DNA of 64,000 nt from Aedes albopictus (taxonomy: Eukaryota > Arthropoda > Insecta > Diptera > Culicidae), in the NCBI RefSeq assembly GCF_035046485.1, contig NC_085137.1, forward strand, positions 479,347,396-479,411,395, in the 5' to 3' direction. The position numbers and the translations under genes were made by a program. Numbering within the stretch: position 1 is the stretch's first letter; each line of letters starts with the position of its first letter. This document shows positions 45,432 through 57,900 of this stretch, piece after piece. Under the pieces are notes generated by a model. The model had not been told where the DNA came from. It did not search any database and saw only the letters and a list, made by a program, of their open reading frames with translations.

Positions 45432-45625
45432 ATATCTGGAGGCTTCATCAATACCTCCTTTTTGTAGAGAATTCTTAGAACGCTGTTTAAGAAGCTTCTT
45501 GAGGAATTCCTGGAGAAAACCAGTCTGGAGCGTTTCTGGAAGAAAAACATAGACAAATTGCTGGACAAATTTGCCATGGAATTTCTGAGCCAATGTCTGA
45601 ATCAATTATTGAAGGTATTGATTCT
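45432..45625. repeat. Degenerate 15-bp repeat, reverse sense
   Basis: GAGGAATTCCTGGAG and GGAAGAAAAAC-like units continue after the SINE. Confidence 0.6.
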
Positions 45626-46403
45626 GGAATAATTATGCCAATCTACCTTTATGTCAAACGCTGTGCAACCCCACGAACCAGCTGGTGCAATCACTTGTTG
45701 CTGCTACCTATGTGACAAACGGACCACGTCGACGACGACGCTTGTTCGGTCACCTTTCCTAGTTCTGTAAAGAGCATCGTACAGCCCAAATCTCGCAGCC
45801 GATTCCGGACCCGGATAGCCCCAGCCCAGCTACACACATTCAATTAAGTGAAAATATTTTAATTGAAAACTGAAAATAATTTCCCCACGCTAGAGAGCGC
45901 ATCCGCTTTTACTACCGGTCGGTGACGATGACGGGACGGGAACTCCCTCACATCGCAGCGTGAGGATGCGACGACGCGATACGCGTAGAATTTACTCGTC
46001 CTGTCGGCGCTGCCCGCGCCAAATGTGATCACACCTGGTTGAACTTGAAATTAGTTTAACACCCGTCGTCGGTGGTGGCGACAATGTTGGATGCCACTTT
46101 CGCGCTTCAAGACTCACGTTTAGAGGAAGTCCCTTATACCTACACTTTATCGTTCGTGCGACTGACTGACGCAATAATAGTTGGCGCGAGCAGGCGGTTT
46201 GACCTGTTGGTTTGAGGGCACGTTTCGCGTCTACAAGCATTTATCGAAGGCGTCTAATGTAAACATAGGCGGTGGCGTCCACCTTTGCGTATTCTCAACC
46301 ACATCGCGTCAAGTGTGGCGTTTCTCCTTATAGTTGTAGACGTTTAGCATGTTTACCCTTTGCGAAACCCAAACTAATTTTGTTTTTGTTTCTCTCGTTG
46401 CAG
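45626..46403. other. GC-richer, low-repeat stretch
   Basis: This is less repetitive than most of the window, with CpG-dense parts at about 45900-46110. I find no protein domain. A pyrimidine tract and CAG at 46380-46403 form a good 3' splice-site candidate on the plus strand. Confidence 0.4.
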
Positions 46404-46461
46404 GTATGTTGATAATGCGGAAAGCAGTGCAGGTGTTGGGAAATTTCTCGGTTGATAACAG
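46404..46461 (+). other. Candidate 58-nt exon or recursive-splicing point
   Basis: Upstream is a branch-like CTAAT, a pyrimidine-rich run and CAG at 46401-46403. Immediately after stands GTATGT, itself a good insect donor. Then 58 nt later comes ACAG followed by GTGAGC. It can be read as an ordinary 58-nt exon (one frame, MLIMRKAVQVLGNFSVDN, stays open) or as a zero-length ratchet site with a downstream defining donor. It is strand-consistent. No neighbouring exon has been identified. Confidence 0.4.
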
Positions 46462-46613
46462 GTGAGCGAGAGTACCGATCGGCGACAGTTGCATAATGCA
46501 CATGTTTAGAAGATAAAAGGAGGGAATGCAGACGGGCTCGATGCCTGACACACGATATACGAACGCAAAATGATCATTGACGGAAGAATCTCTCAGCTCA
46601 ATCCCAGTAGGTA

Positions 46614-46941
46614 CACCCTAAAACGAAACAACACAGGCTTGTGTACAATGTACACAGGCTTGTGTACAATGTACACAGATTTGTGTACTACTAGATCAGC
46701 CTCCACCCCTGTGTCAAATGTACACAGTCACTTTTCTGGCTCTAGCGCTGGTATGGGAGCAAAGTTCGTAACTAATTTTCTCTGAACGATGACATGCATT
46801 ATCAGGAATCGATCAATGCAAAAATAATTGTTAATTTTGTTTTCATGCCAACGCTGGAGCCGGAAAAGTATCTGTGTACATTTGACACAGCGGTGAGGCT
46901 GATCTAGTAGTACACAAATCTGTGTAACTTCTGTAACCGTG
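46614..46941. mobile_element. TA-flanked MITE 'CACGGTTAC', copy 2 (328 bp)
   Basis: The reverse complement of the element at 11131-11458, with the same length and TA flanks. It begins CACCCTAAAACG and ends GTAACCGTG. High similarity between the copies suggests recent activity of the family. Confidence 0.9.
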
Positions 46942-46943
46942 TA

Positions 46944-47429
46944 CGTTACGCCAGAAAGAAGAGTCAATTTCTCAATTTACAAAAAGAGTTTCACATAAAA
47001 ATCTGAACTGGGAAGCGAGAACGATGAGAGAGCACAATCAGTAATACTCCACTCATCGCGCGTGCATGCATACCCACTACACACTTTATTAGCCGACTTC
47101 CGGTGATGCTCCAAACGTTCATTAGACAATAATTTCCTATGACTATGAACTTTTCTCCAAGCTTGTTGCTCCGTCTCTATCCTCTATCCAACTCTTTACC
47201 CTCTGAACCCAGCTCGAGCTTTTTAATGATAATAATGATGAGGTTTTCAGCGTACATGTTCTCTCCTCCATCATCGGGGGTTCTTCCAATTCTCGCCCGT
47301 CCCACGACGCACACAAAAACACACACAAGATCAAAAATCCACCTCCACCGCACCGGAGGACCGCGCTCGCGCGCCAGCACACACCAGGTTGCAATAATCA
47401 AATGATTTCTAATAATTTTCCAATTTCAT
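46944..47429. other. No gene recognised
   Basis: Moderately GC-rich with CACACA and ATAATGATGA short repeats. Nothing else. Confidence 0.3.
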
Positions 47430-48060
47430 TCTAATGAGCTTCCCCCCACCGTTTGTTTAAGGGGAAAGGCGTGCGCGGCCGGCAGTCGGTCGGTTGGTCG
47501 GTCGGTGTGGTCACATCCGACAAAACTCTTCATTCGCCGATTCCGACACCACGACGACGTCCGCGCGCCGGAGACGACCACCAGTCTAGCGTGGCTCGGA
47601 AAGTGTCTGCTCCGCTCGCTGCTCGCGCAAAACCAAGCCTAACGGATATTGGTTTGTTCTTTCATTCCCATTTCTTCTGCTGGTCGGTGCCGGAGCCGGA
47701 CGATCCCCAGCAGCCGGATTCTGGTCCGGGAGTCCCGCAACGGACGGAATGAAGTGAGGTTTTTTTTTTGGTTCGCTCCAATCGTAGTGTTGTGTGTTTT
47801 TTGCTTTAATTTGGTTTGACGGTGGACTTGCGGAAATTGAAGCGAAAAGAGTATAGACGAGGGGAAAAAAGAACGGCGAAAGCATAATTGTAAGCGAATT
47901 AAGAACGAGGTAAAAAAGTCAAGTGCCAACTTTCCGTTGTACTTCGGGAGTTGTTTCCTGGATTGAGGGTTTTTGCTAGGCTTTTTTTTGCGGCGGAATT
48001 GTAGAAGAGAGTGTGGGTGTAGTTGGGTGTCGTGCATTAACGGTGCAACGCTGATATTAA
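47430..48060 (+). promoter_or_regulatory. GC-rich promoter-like block with possible 5' UTR
   Basis: CpG-rich and not obviously repetitive. A GGTCGGTCGGT run near 47485 is preceded by CAGTCGG, which resembles an initiator. GTGAGG near 47754 and GAGGTAAAA near 47907 could serve as donors of a non-coding first exon. This mirrors the look of many dipteran first exons. Without transcript evidence it is only a suggestion, and the strand is uncertain. Confidence 0.3.
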
Positions 48061-48089
48061 CTCACTAGGGAACTTCTTAGAGAATATCC

Positions 48090-48235
48090 ATGAATTACGT
48101 CACGCAAACATTATCTATTTTCGCAACCTTCTCCCTTTTCCTCCGATGTCACACGATTTTGCATGAGATCCCTGATGGTTTTCATGCGTCATCACACTTT
48201 GCTAAAACCCCACCACCCCCTCAATGTGTGAATGA
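48090..48235. repeat. Diverged PIF-like MITE fragment
   Basis: ATTACGTCACGC, CCTCCGATGTCACAC and the following C-rich patch match the diverged piece near 34965-35105. Both look like decayed relatives of the TTA-flanked MITE at 34108. Confidence 0.45.
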
Positions 48236-48239
48236 AAAA

Positions 48240-48520
48240 TACTTTGTTTGGATTAATTAAGATATTTCACCAGCTATTCCTCCAAAATTACTCAAAACAT
48301 TATTTTAGAAAATTTTTCATGGTTTGGTTAATCAGAAACTCTTCCATAAATTCCTTCAGAAATGTTTTAGAAATTTCTTCAAAAACTCTTTGAGAATAGG
48401 ATTCATTCAGAAAAGGATTCCTGAAAAAAAATCTCTCAGAGAAAATCTTCGAAATTTTTTTGAGAATTCCATCAGGGATACTTAAAAAAATGTTTAGAAA
48501 ACTCATAGTTTCCATGGGAG
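48240..48520. repeat. Degenerate 15-bp repeat, forward sense
   Basis: ATTCCTCC, ATTCCTTCAG and TTCTTCAAAAAC units. Confidence 0.6.
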
Positions 48521-49290
48521 TTTTCTTCGCCTTTTTCTAGATAATACACAAGAATTTAAACTACACAAGTAATGGAAAGTTCAGATAAAAGGGTACTTTA
48601 TAAGCTGAGCAGCTTGTTGGAGGTTGCTCTTTAGCCTTTAGCAGATTCATTTTTAAGTAATTTCGGAACATGAAAGTTCATATAAGGAAGTCGGATAGCC
48701 TTCTAAGCAGCTTCTGACGGAGCTTCGCCAAAATGAATGTAGAAACAAAAATGTACTTTTCAGATTCATCACATCTTGTTATTGCTTGTATTATCGAGAA
48801 TACATGCTCAAATTTACTTTACCTATGTATTTACATATGCGTATGGCACTCCTATGTAGGACCTCCTGCGTGATAAGCTGCCGTCATACCGCTGCGCTGC
48901 TACAGATACATAATATGGATAAGTTAACATCGCTACTGTATAATTTTGCAAACCTAGATGTCGACAGAGGATAGATTCAAGTCAGATTTCATACGCTTTG
49001 TACTTCATCGTAATTGTGGTGTCGGGGTAGAGTGTAGGGCTCTAACGCAGCTACTATCGGTTCGAAACTGGCGGGCGTTATGTTGTTTTTTTTTTTTCAT
49101 TTGCACTTCATATACATTGATTTAGTGAATTTGATTTAGTTGTCTATGATAATTTGCTTATAATGATGTTTTTGCTAAAATGACAAAAATAAATCCTTAG
49201 ATCATTAAGCTACTGAAATGAACTTCAAGGAACTAGAAAGCTTCAACAAAGTTCCGAGTAGGATCTTAAGCAGCTTTCATGTTCCAAGAA
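48521..49290. other. Left part of an AAGTTC-rich element, with tRNA-like patch
   Basis: The sequence contains GAAAGTTCAGATAAA and AAGCAGCTT words that reappear in the hairpin at 49291, so both may belong to one element of about 0.9 kb. At 49020-49085 a tRNA-like patch has the B box-like GGTTCGAAACT at 49059-49069, followed by a poly-T run. Confidence 0.4.
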
Positions 49291-49435
49291 GTTCAGATAA
49301 AGTTCCGAACGGAACTTTATGGCTGCTTAAAAGGCTAACAACGAGCCTTGCTGGAACTTATGTGCAAAGTTCCAGCAAGGCTCGTTGTTAGCCTCTTAAG
49401 CAGCTAGAAAGTTCCGTTCGGAGCTTTATCTGAAC
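49291..49435. repeat. 145-nt near-perfect hairpin
   Basis: Left arm 49291-49359 (GTTCAGATAAAGTTCCG to CTGGAACTT), loop of a few bases, right arm 49366-49435. Only a few mismatches interrupt about 69 bp of pairing. The words GTTCCG and AACTT resemble the interior of the element at 42088. Confidence 0.9.
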
Positions 49436-49499
49436 TTTGTGGAACTTGAAAGTGCATTTTATCATGGAAAGTGGAACTTTTGGATACCTATAAGAACAC

Positions 49500-49977
49500 A
49501 TTTATGAAACATTTTTAGATTCCTTCCGAAATTCCTCTATTATTTCCTTCAGAAAATCCTCCAGGAATTTGATTGCTTTAGAATATTTTCAGAAATTGCT
49601 TCAGACATTTCTCGATAACTTCCTCCAGAGTTTCTTCCAGAAAAGCTTCTTTGGGTTTCCTCCAAAATGCCTCAATAGATTTTTCAAAAATCTGTACCTC
49701 AATTCTTAGCGCAAACCATCCAAGGATTTCTTTAGAAACTATTTCAAGGATCTCTTCCGAAAATCAAAACTTCAGAACTCTGCCAAAAATTCAAGCGAGG
49801 ATTTCTTTAGAAAATATTCCACTGACCCTTTTAAAAATTATTCTTAGGTTTCCTTCAGGAAAATTTATCTTGGGATCCTTCAAGAAATTTGTTAAAGCCT
49901 TCCTTCAGATATTCCATCAAGAATATTTCTAGTTATTCCTCCAAGAACTCTCTTAGGTAGATTTCCAAGGGTTCTTT
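49500..49977. repeat. Degenerate 15-bp repeat, forward sense
   Basis: ATTCCTTCC, CTCCAGGAATTTG and TTCTTTAG units up to the RTE insertion. Confidence 0.7.
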
Positions 49978-49987
49978 CTGAAACTCC

Positions 49988-51213
49988 TTACTTACCTTAC
50001 CGGTCAGGCTAAGGCCGGGGTGGCCTCTGCTGTACATAGTAGCCGCCTCCATTCCACTCGGTCCATGGCTGTTTGTCTCCAGTTCCGCACTCTGCGCAGG
50101 GTCCGCAGATCGTCCTCCACTTGGTCGACCCACCTACCTCGCTGCGCTCCACGTCTTCTTGTACCGGTCGGATGACTCTCGAGAACCATTTTAGTCGGGT
50201 TGCTATCCGACATCCTGATGACGTGACCCGCCCACCGTAGCCTCCCGATTTTCGCGGTATGGACGATGGTTGGTTCTCCCAGCAGCTCGTGGTTTATTCG
50301 ACTTCTCCAAGTCCCGTCTTCCATCTGCACTCCGCCGTAGATGGTACGCAACACCTTCCGTTCGAAAACTCCAAGGGCGCGTTGGTCCTCTGCACGTAGG
50401 GTCCATGTTTCGTGCCCATAGAGGACGACCGGTCTAATCAACGTTTTGTAGATGGCTAACTTCGTGTTACGGCGAACTTTATTCGATCGTAGAGTTCTGC
50501 GGAGTCCAAAGTAAGCACGATTTCCTGCCACAATGCGCCTCTGAATTTCTCTGCTGGTGTCGTTGTCGTCGGTCACCAGTGAGCCCAAGTACACGAATTC
50601 TTCAACCGCCTCGATTCATCACCGTCGATATAAATTCGGGGCGGCGGGCGCGGTGATTCCTCCCTGGAGCCCTTTGTCATCATATACTTTGTCTTCGACA
50701 CATTAATGACTAATCCGATTCGCCTGGCTTCACTCTTTAGTCGGATGTACGTTTCCGCCATCGTCTCAAATTTACGAGCAATAATATCAATATCATCGGC
50801 GAAACCAAGCAGCTGAACGGACTTCGTGAAAATCGTCCCACTCGTGTTTATCCCCGCTCTTCTTATTACACCCTCCAAAGCAATGTTGAACAGCAAGCAC
50901 GAAAGACCATCACCTTGCCGTAACCCTCAGAGAGATTCGAAGGAACTCGAGAGTGTCCCTGATACTCGAACTACGCACATCACTCGATCCATCGTCGCCT
51001 TGATTAATCGTATCAGTTTATCCATGAATCCGTATTCGTGCATAATCTGCCATAGCTGTTCTCGATCGATTGTATCATACGCCGCTTTGAAATCGATGAA
51101 CAAGTGATGTGTGGGCACGTTGTATTCGCGGCATTTCTGCAACACCTGGCGGATGGCGAACATCTGGTCCGTTGTAGCGCGTTCACCCATAAATCCAGCC
51201 TGATATTGCCCCC
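49988..51213 (-). mobile_element. 5'-truncated RTE LINE (JAM1-like), 1226 bp
   Basis: Minus-strand RTE element flanked by a 10-bp duplication, CTGAAACTCC (49978-49987 and 51214-51223). Its 3' end on the minus strand is GGTAAGGTAAGTAA, the short-repeat tail typical of RTE elements. Only the RT and C-terminal region are kept. It is closely similar to the full-length copy at 58405-61963 and inserted into degenerate repeat. Confidence 0.92.
50004..51213 (-). pseudogene. RTE reverse transcriptase remnant
   Basis: Reading from 51213: YQAGFMGERATTDQMFAIR, LFIDFKAAYDTIDREQLW, RVSGTLSSSFES, a stop near 50927 where the longer copy has an Arg codon, then LLFNIALEGVIRR and LLGFADDIDIIARKF (FADD). A single-base loss near 50605, compared with the longer copy, shifts frame. 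The C-terminal region then runs VYLGSLVTDDND, YKTLIRPVVLYGHETW, RLRWAGHVIRM and RWVDQVEDDLRTL and ends at a TGA near 50004. It is inactive. Confidence 0.9.
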
Positions 51214-51223
51214 CTGAAACTCC

Positions 51224-53589
51224 GCCTAGAGAGAATATCATGCAAAAATTCTTATATTATCACTTTTTTTTTGGTTTCGGCTAGAATTGCTTCAAAGACT
51301 CCTGCAGGAGTTCAAATAAAGATTTCTTTAGTATTTCCAGAATTTTCTCTGAGATTTAATCCCAGGACAACTTCAAAAATGTCTTTAAATTTTTTTAGTG
51401 AATTTACTTGGAAAAAAATCCTACGAGTTTTTGCAGGAATTCTTGTCGAAATATCTTGCAAGTTTTATTTTTTATAGATTTTATATAAGATTTTTCTAGG
51501 CGTTTATTCACGTATTTCTACAGGAATTCGTTCAAAACAACATTTACAGATTGCTCCAGGACTACTATCGGAAAAAATCCAAGAAATTTATTTGAAAAAA
51601 AAATGCTTCAGGAATTCTTCTGAGAATCATCCACCTTCAAAAAAATCTTAAGAGACTTCTTAAGGAACGCAAGGGCTCACTTAAAAGTTCTTCCATGTTA
51701 TTTTTTGGAAATTCTTCAAACTTTTCATTGACATTCCCACAGATTCTTTTGTAAATTCTTCCAAGGGTTTTCTCAAAAGCTCCTTTAGGATTTTTTTCGA
51801 GATTCACCTATTTTTATCTGGACGTTTTTCAGAAATTCTTACAGAAATTGTACAAAAAACGACAGGCATGTTTTTAGGAATCTTCAAGGGAATTTCTAAA
51901 AAAAAACTTGGAAAATGGCTAAGCATCTCCTGAAAATTTTGAGAAAGAGTCACTGAAAGGTCTGAATAAATTGTATCCAATCCCTGAGGAAATATCTGGT
52001 GGAACTTATGGAGAAACCCCCAAAGAAGTCGTTGAAGAGTTTCTCGGGAATTTTCTGGAAAATTTTTCAAATAAATGCCTGAGAGAGTCTCTGAAGGAGT
52101 CTATAAAGAAATACCAACAATGACTATTAAAAACGAGTTCCTGGAAAAAATCTGAACACCTAAAGAAAAATCCCAGTGGATAGTACTTCTTTTTCTGAAA
52201 AAGTTTCGAATTCTGTGTGAAAAAATGTTCTTAAATTGCCTCTTTCAAAGAAATCTTTGAGGAAAATTTAAAAAAAACTGGAGAAAATTCTGATATTATT
52301 CATGAAAATTTGTTTTTAAAAATATATGAAGAAATACATATAGGAATACATACACGATCTTCTGTAGCTATCCTTGAAATAATTTTCAAAGAATCTTAGT
52401 AGGATATCATTAAATTTCATGAGAAACTCCTGAAAAGACCAAAAGAAAAATTCCTGGAGGAATTCCTGAAAGAATCTCTGGAGAAGTTCTGTAGAATTTT
52501 TCCAAAGAAATACGTGGCCAGATAGGGTTTCTAAAGGTTTGCCTGGAGGAATCTTTGGAGGAATTCCTGCTAAAATCATTTAAGCAAATTTTCTTTCCAT
52601 AATTTTTTTAATAAAATTTTAAAAATCCAGAAGAAATTTCTGGTAGATTCCCCGAACGTAATCGTGGAGAAAACTCTAAAGAAGCGCATGAGAAGAAATA
52701 CATTCAAAAATTATTCTTGGAGGAATCTTTAAAAAAAACTTGCTGAAAACATAAAAAGAATTCCTGCAAGAATTTCCGATCCGTGGCAAGTAATGACCAA
52801 AAGCTCAAGGAGGGATGAATTCTTACAAAATCTTCGGCATGGTATTCACAATTCACACATTCCTGGTGAGACACTCGGAGGAATCCGCTCGCAGCTCTGG
52901 ACGAATTTCTATCAAGATCATGTGTCGAATTATAGGAAACTGGAGATTCCGGGGGTAGCACAAGAAAGATGGCATAGTACGCAAATTGCGTAACGCTAAA
53001 ATTAGACTCCCCCATCCCACAATTGCATTACGTAATATGTATATTGTATATGATGCCGATACTATGGTGTTTTTTTTATAGCACGAAAGTTCATCTGGAA
53101 TTCTCCGGCAATTATTTCAGATATTCCATCGGGAATTCTTCCAGAAGTATGTCCAGGAATTAAAAAAAAATCTTTATTATTTAGGGGAAATTACCTATTC
53201 TCGGCCGTTTTGTTCTCTTCGTCTTAGGGGTTTTTTTAAACCTATTGAACTCAGAGTTGGTCTCAAATCCTTCCCAACTAAGCTGAATAATATGGCCAAG
53301 TTTCAGGCAATTTGGCTGACAAAAACCCCCCATGACGAAGAGATCAAACCTGCCGATAATACCCATTATCACCCTACTTCATAAAATTTTTGGAAAGATT
53401 TTTCTGTAGTTCCTTCAGGAATTCATCCAGAAGTTCCTCCGTGAATTCTTCCGAATGTTTTCCATGAAATTCTGTCACAAGTTCCTCAGAGAATTCCCCC
53501 AGAAGCTGCTCCATAAATTCTTCTCAACGTTCTGACTGAAAATTATTTCTAAAAGTTTCCGAGAATTCGTCAACAAGTTCATCCGGAAC
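51224..53589. repeat. Degenerate 15-bp repeat; forward then reverse sense
   Basis: Forward sense to about 51790, reverse sense to about 52800, forward again from 53060. A patch at about 52960-53040 with TTGCGTAACGC and GCATTACGTAATATG resembles PIF-like MITE ends. No gene. Confidence 0.65.
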
Positions 53590-54421
53590 CCCGAGCAGAA
53601 GGAAATAACAACTCCATAATAAAATGCGTTATATTGGCAAAATAACTGAGCAATGGAATCAGTTATTTTCATGTTATTAACATAATATATTATGTTATAA
53701 ACTTGTCTGTCATAAGCGGCAAAACAACAAAAATCATAACAAAAAAATGTTCCTGGAAGACCAATTTAATAACATGTTTTGTTGGTTGCAATAACAACTT
53801 AATAATAATGAATATAAAAATATTTCAATAACAAATTTTGAACTTTGGATGTTATTGATGATAATTTAAAAACAAAATAAGTTATGATTATAATACACAT
53901 GAAATATAATAATGTACCTTATGTTTAATTTAAGTATGGTAAATGCCACAAGGGAGATAGAGTGCCCCCTCTCTCCACTATAATCAACCCAATTTTGTTG
54001 AATTTCCCTAGAAGACTAGTCTGAAGTTTATGGTATTTTTCTAATAAACCTTTCAATAAACTCTTCCTGGGATTTTACCTACTGGTCGAAAACATCTTGT
54101 AAAATGGCTCGTTGGCGTTGTTGGAATCGTGAAATCATGTTCTTTTGGATACAGGTCGCTTAACTCCGCTGATCATTGATGATTTAATATTTATGCACAC
54201 TCTATAGTTCAATAATACTAAATTTGTTTTACAACAAAACATATTATTTAAATGTTATTTAATAAACGTATACCAATACCGTGCTCATAACAAAATAAGC
54301 TTGCCCAACAAAAGATGTTATGGAGAAGTAATGCCTTGATAAGATAATAATAACAAACCAAGATATAAAAACAGGTTATGTTATTTCGTAGTTATTAATT
54401 TGATATTCTCCTCTGCTCGGG
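53590..54421. mobile_element. CCCGAGCAG-type element (832 bp)
   Basis: The left end, CCCGAGCAGAAGGA, and the right end, TCCTCTGCTCGGG, are inverted. ATAACA and TTATGTTAT words dominate the interior. It is related by its ends to the 406-bp element at 23661. The flanking bases do not give a clear duplication. The boundary with degenerate repeat is sharp on both sides. Confidence 0.78.
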
Positions 54422-57400
54422 ACAGATCCTTCGGAAATTCGTTCAGAAGTTCCTTCGAGATTTGTTTCTCGAATGTTCCTCCTAATTTTCTTCTGCTGAA
54501 AGTTCTTTTTGATTTTTTTTTGAAAATACTCGTGAAGTTGTTACGAGTTCACCTGAAAACTTCTTCCGGGAATGCTTCCAGTAGTTTGCCCTGGATTTTT
54601 ATAGGAGTTCCTTCGGATTCTCTTCCACAAGTGCTTTTTAGAAATTTGTCCAAAAGTTCTTTCAGTAATCGTTTTCTTTGGGAAATCCCTCAGGGTTCCT
54701 ATGTTGTTTTTATGTCGCGATCGTCTGAAATTCAAATTGTATACATTCAAAAGTTCTTTCAGAAGTTCCTAGGATAATTCTTCCAAACGTTCCGTCTATC
54801 ATTTCTACTATAGTTCATTAAAGAGTTTTTCCAATAAATCTTCTGGTCATTTTTCCTCCACAATAGTTCCTACGAGAATTCGTGCAGAAGCTCACCTGGA
54901 AATTCTTCATTGATTTTTTTGAAAAATTCTTTCGGAAGATGTTCCAAAAGTATTTCCATTTGTCCCATCGGGAAATCATCTCGAAAAGCATGCAGGAGTT
55001 CTTCTAGAAGTTATAGGAACTCTTCTAGAAATATCTCTAGAGATTCTTTTGAAAATTCCTTCTGGAATTCTTCCTACAGTTCTTCCAATTTTTTTTTCAA
55101 AAGTTCCTCGGAAAATTGCTTCAAAAAGAAATCTCGGAATTCTATCAAAATTTACTTTGATAGTACTGGAAATGCTTCCAAAACATTCTTCGGTTCGGTA
55201 TTTTATCTCATTTTTTTATTTTATTTTTACTTTTCTTCTGAGATTTTTTCTGAATTTCCTCATAAGGTTTAACGAGAGTTCTTCCAGAAAATCTTTCTAA
55301 AATTCGCTCCGAAGTTCCTCGGGCAAATCTTCAAGGAAATTATATGAGTTTTCAAAGGGGTTTTCGAAAAAAATTATCTAAAAATTTCTCGGGAATTCTT
55401 CTAGATCTTGTACCAGATATTTTCCGAGGCTACTGTTCGAATTTTTTCCCGGGAGTCCAATAGTTCTTCCGGGATTTTTTTTTTCAATTTTCTGAGATGT
55501 CTTTTAGAAATTCTTTTGACATGCCTTCCCAATGTTTCTCCTGAAATTAACATTGGAGTTTTTCTAGCAGTTCTTCCCAGACTTCCCCAATAAATCTTTA
55601 TGGAGCTCAGAAGCTTCTGGACTTCGTTACAAATTCTTTCAGAAAAATCATCGTGAAAGTCTGCTAAGAATTTTTTTTCAGGAGTTTTTCGACGCATTTT
55701 TCTAGAAGTACTTTCAGAAATTCTCTAAGCAATTCCACCATTAATTCCTATAGGAGTTCTTTCAAGAGGTTATTTATGATATCATTTTCCAAACAATATT
55801 TTTGGAATTTATTCAAGCAATCAACACGGAATCCCCCAAATATATCTTTGCCGGGTGCAGCACAGTTGTTCCATGTTCAATGGGAATCCCTATTAACATG
55901 GAACGACTATGACATCACGGAAGACCTACAAACATTCTCAAATGATTTCCTCTAAAATTAAAATAAGAATTTTTTCAAAGTTTTTGAACATTAATGTTTT
56001 TAAGCATACCACCAAGCTTTCCACCATGGATTTTTTTCATTGCTTCCTGTAAGTGTTCCTCCAGTGATTATTGCAAGAAAACTTATGAGAATTTCTCAAA
56101 GGGTTTCTTCAATGATTTCTTTAGGATTGCATTCGATCTGATGTGAAACAACATAAAGCTTCCTCCTGCAACATCTCCAAAGACATCTTCAAAGTTATTC
56201 CATGTGTTCTTCCAAGAATTTCTTTTGAGATGCTCCCAGAAATATCTCCAAACAATTTCTTTTACAATTTTTATATGTATTTTTTTTTTCTGGTAGTTTT
56301 GCCAGGATTCTTACAGAAAATTTTCCACGTATTTTTTCGAGAATGGTTTACCGCGGATACCTCCAGAAATTATTACATGGAAACCTTAAAAAAAAAAATC
56401 TAAAAAAAATCCTGCCAAAAATTATAAATAAAAATTCTTCAGAAAATCCCCAAGGAATTCCAAAAGAATTCCTCCAGGAATGTTTCGACGAATTTCAAAA
56501 AGGAACCTCACTAGTTTTTTTTTTGAATACTTCCAACAGTTCACATTCAGATTATCCCAGCAATTCTTCTAAACTTCACTTCAAAGTTTCCTTCACTATT
56601 CTTGTTTTTAAGAATTGACTCAGGAACAGCTCCATGGACTACTGCAAGACTTCATCCAAGGATTTCTATAATAATTCCTCCATGATTTTCTCCAGAAAAC
56701 CCTCCAACGATTGTTTCATTAATATAAAGAAATTTCTCCAAAGGTTCTTCTAAGATTGATTTGGCTCTAATGATTCTCCCCGAAGTTATTATAATGGCTC
56801 CTCTATGTATTTCTCTGTGGATACCTCCAAAGACATCTTTGAGAATTTTTCCAGGAATCCTCACAAGGAGTCCTCTAGAAATGCATTCAAGAACTTCACC
56901 AGGAATTTCCGCAAGGATTCCCTCGATTTTTTTTTTCACATATTCCTTCTGAAATTCTTTGAACATTTCATTCGGAAATTCTTCCAGATTCTTCATTTTT
57001 TAAAGACTCCTTCAAGAGTTCTTCTAAAGATATCTCCGAGAATTCTTGCAAGGATTATCCAAGTATTTAAACAGGATTCCTCCAGAAAATTTACCAAGAA
57101 ATCCTAAAGGTACTCAATTCTGTTGAAAGATTCCTCTTTCTTTCTCCCAAGGTTTTTCCTGCTATTCTTCCAAAGAATTCTTCAGGAATTCTGCTAGAAA
57201 TTTCTTCAAGATTTCCTTTAAATCTTGTAATACTTAAGAATAATGCCAATCTCATCTGATTTTTTTAAAGAAATTCTTCCAATTGGCTTCGGCAGGAATT
57301 CTTTGAATATTCCTTCAGTATTTTCTCCAGTATTTCCTTCTCCAACGATTTATCTAAGTATTTCGTCAATTATTTTCCAAGCATTCTCCCCGAATTCATG

Positions 57401-57900
57401 TCTTTAAAAATATTCATAAAATCATAATATAGGAATCTCTCTAAAGATACCTCCAGGAATGCTTCATAGAATTACTGCATAGAATTGTTCGTGAATTCTC
57501 CAGGAATTCTCTCAAGAATGACTCAAGAAACTTTTCGGTGATTTTTTTTCCAGGATTCTTCTCAATTATTTTTCCCAAAAGGAATTCCTACTAACTACAG
57601 TTTTTAAAAGTATTGTTGTGTGAGCTCCTTAAAGAAATTCTGGAAAATGTTCCTCCCTTGTTCCTGTAGCCCTTGTAAAAATACATGGAGCAATTTCTGT
57701 GAGAGTGTTCAAAGGAATTTCCTGAAAAAAAATATGATATCTTGCATGATTTCTCGAATAAACTCACTCACTCATGAATCCAAGAATACAGAATGGTAGA
57801 ATCACTGTCCGAATCTTAGTAGAAAAAACCTCTAGAAGTTTTCGCTAAAGAAATCTTCGACAAAACCTGAAAGAAATCCTTGGAGATGTTTCTTAAAAAA
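54422..57900. repeat. Long degenerate 15-bp repeat, mainly forward sense
   Basis: About 3.5 kb of TTCCTCC, TTCTTCC, AATTCTTC and related words, turning to reverse sense after about 57640. Open frames up to 125 codons (for example 54400-54777) read as S/R/N/F-rich low-complexity peptides and are not genes. Confidence 0.75.
55849..55920. mobile_element. Diverged copy of the 77-bp hairpin element
   Basis: TGCAGCACAGTTGTTCCATG, AATGGGAATCCCTATT and AACATGGAACGACTATG repeat the plan of 22114-22190 with several substitutions. Confidence 0.8.

Noticed and set aside
54400..54777. 125-codon ORF and neighbouring long frames
   Set aside because: Same reason: low-complexity frames of the degenerate repeat.
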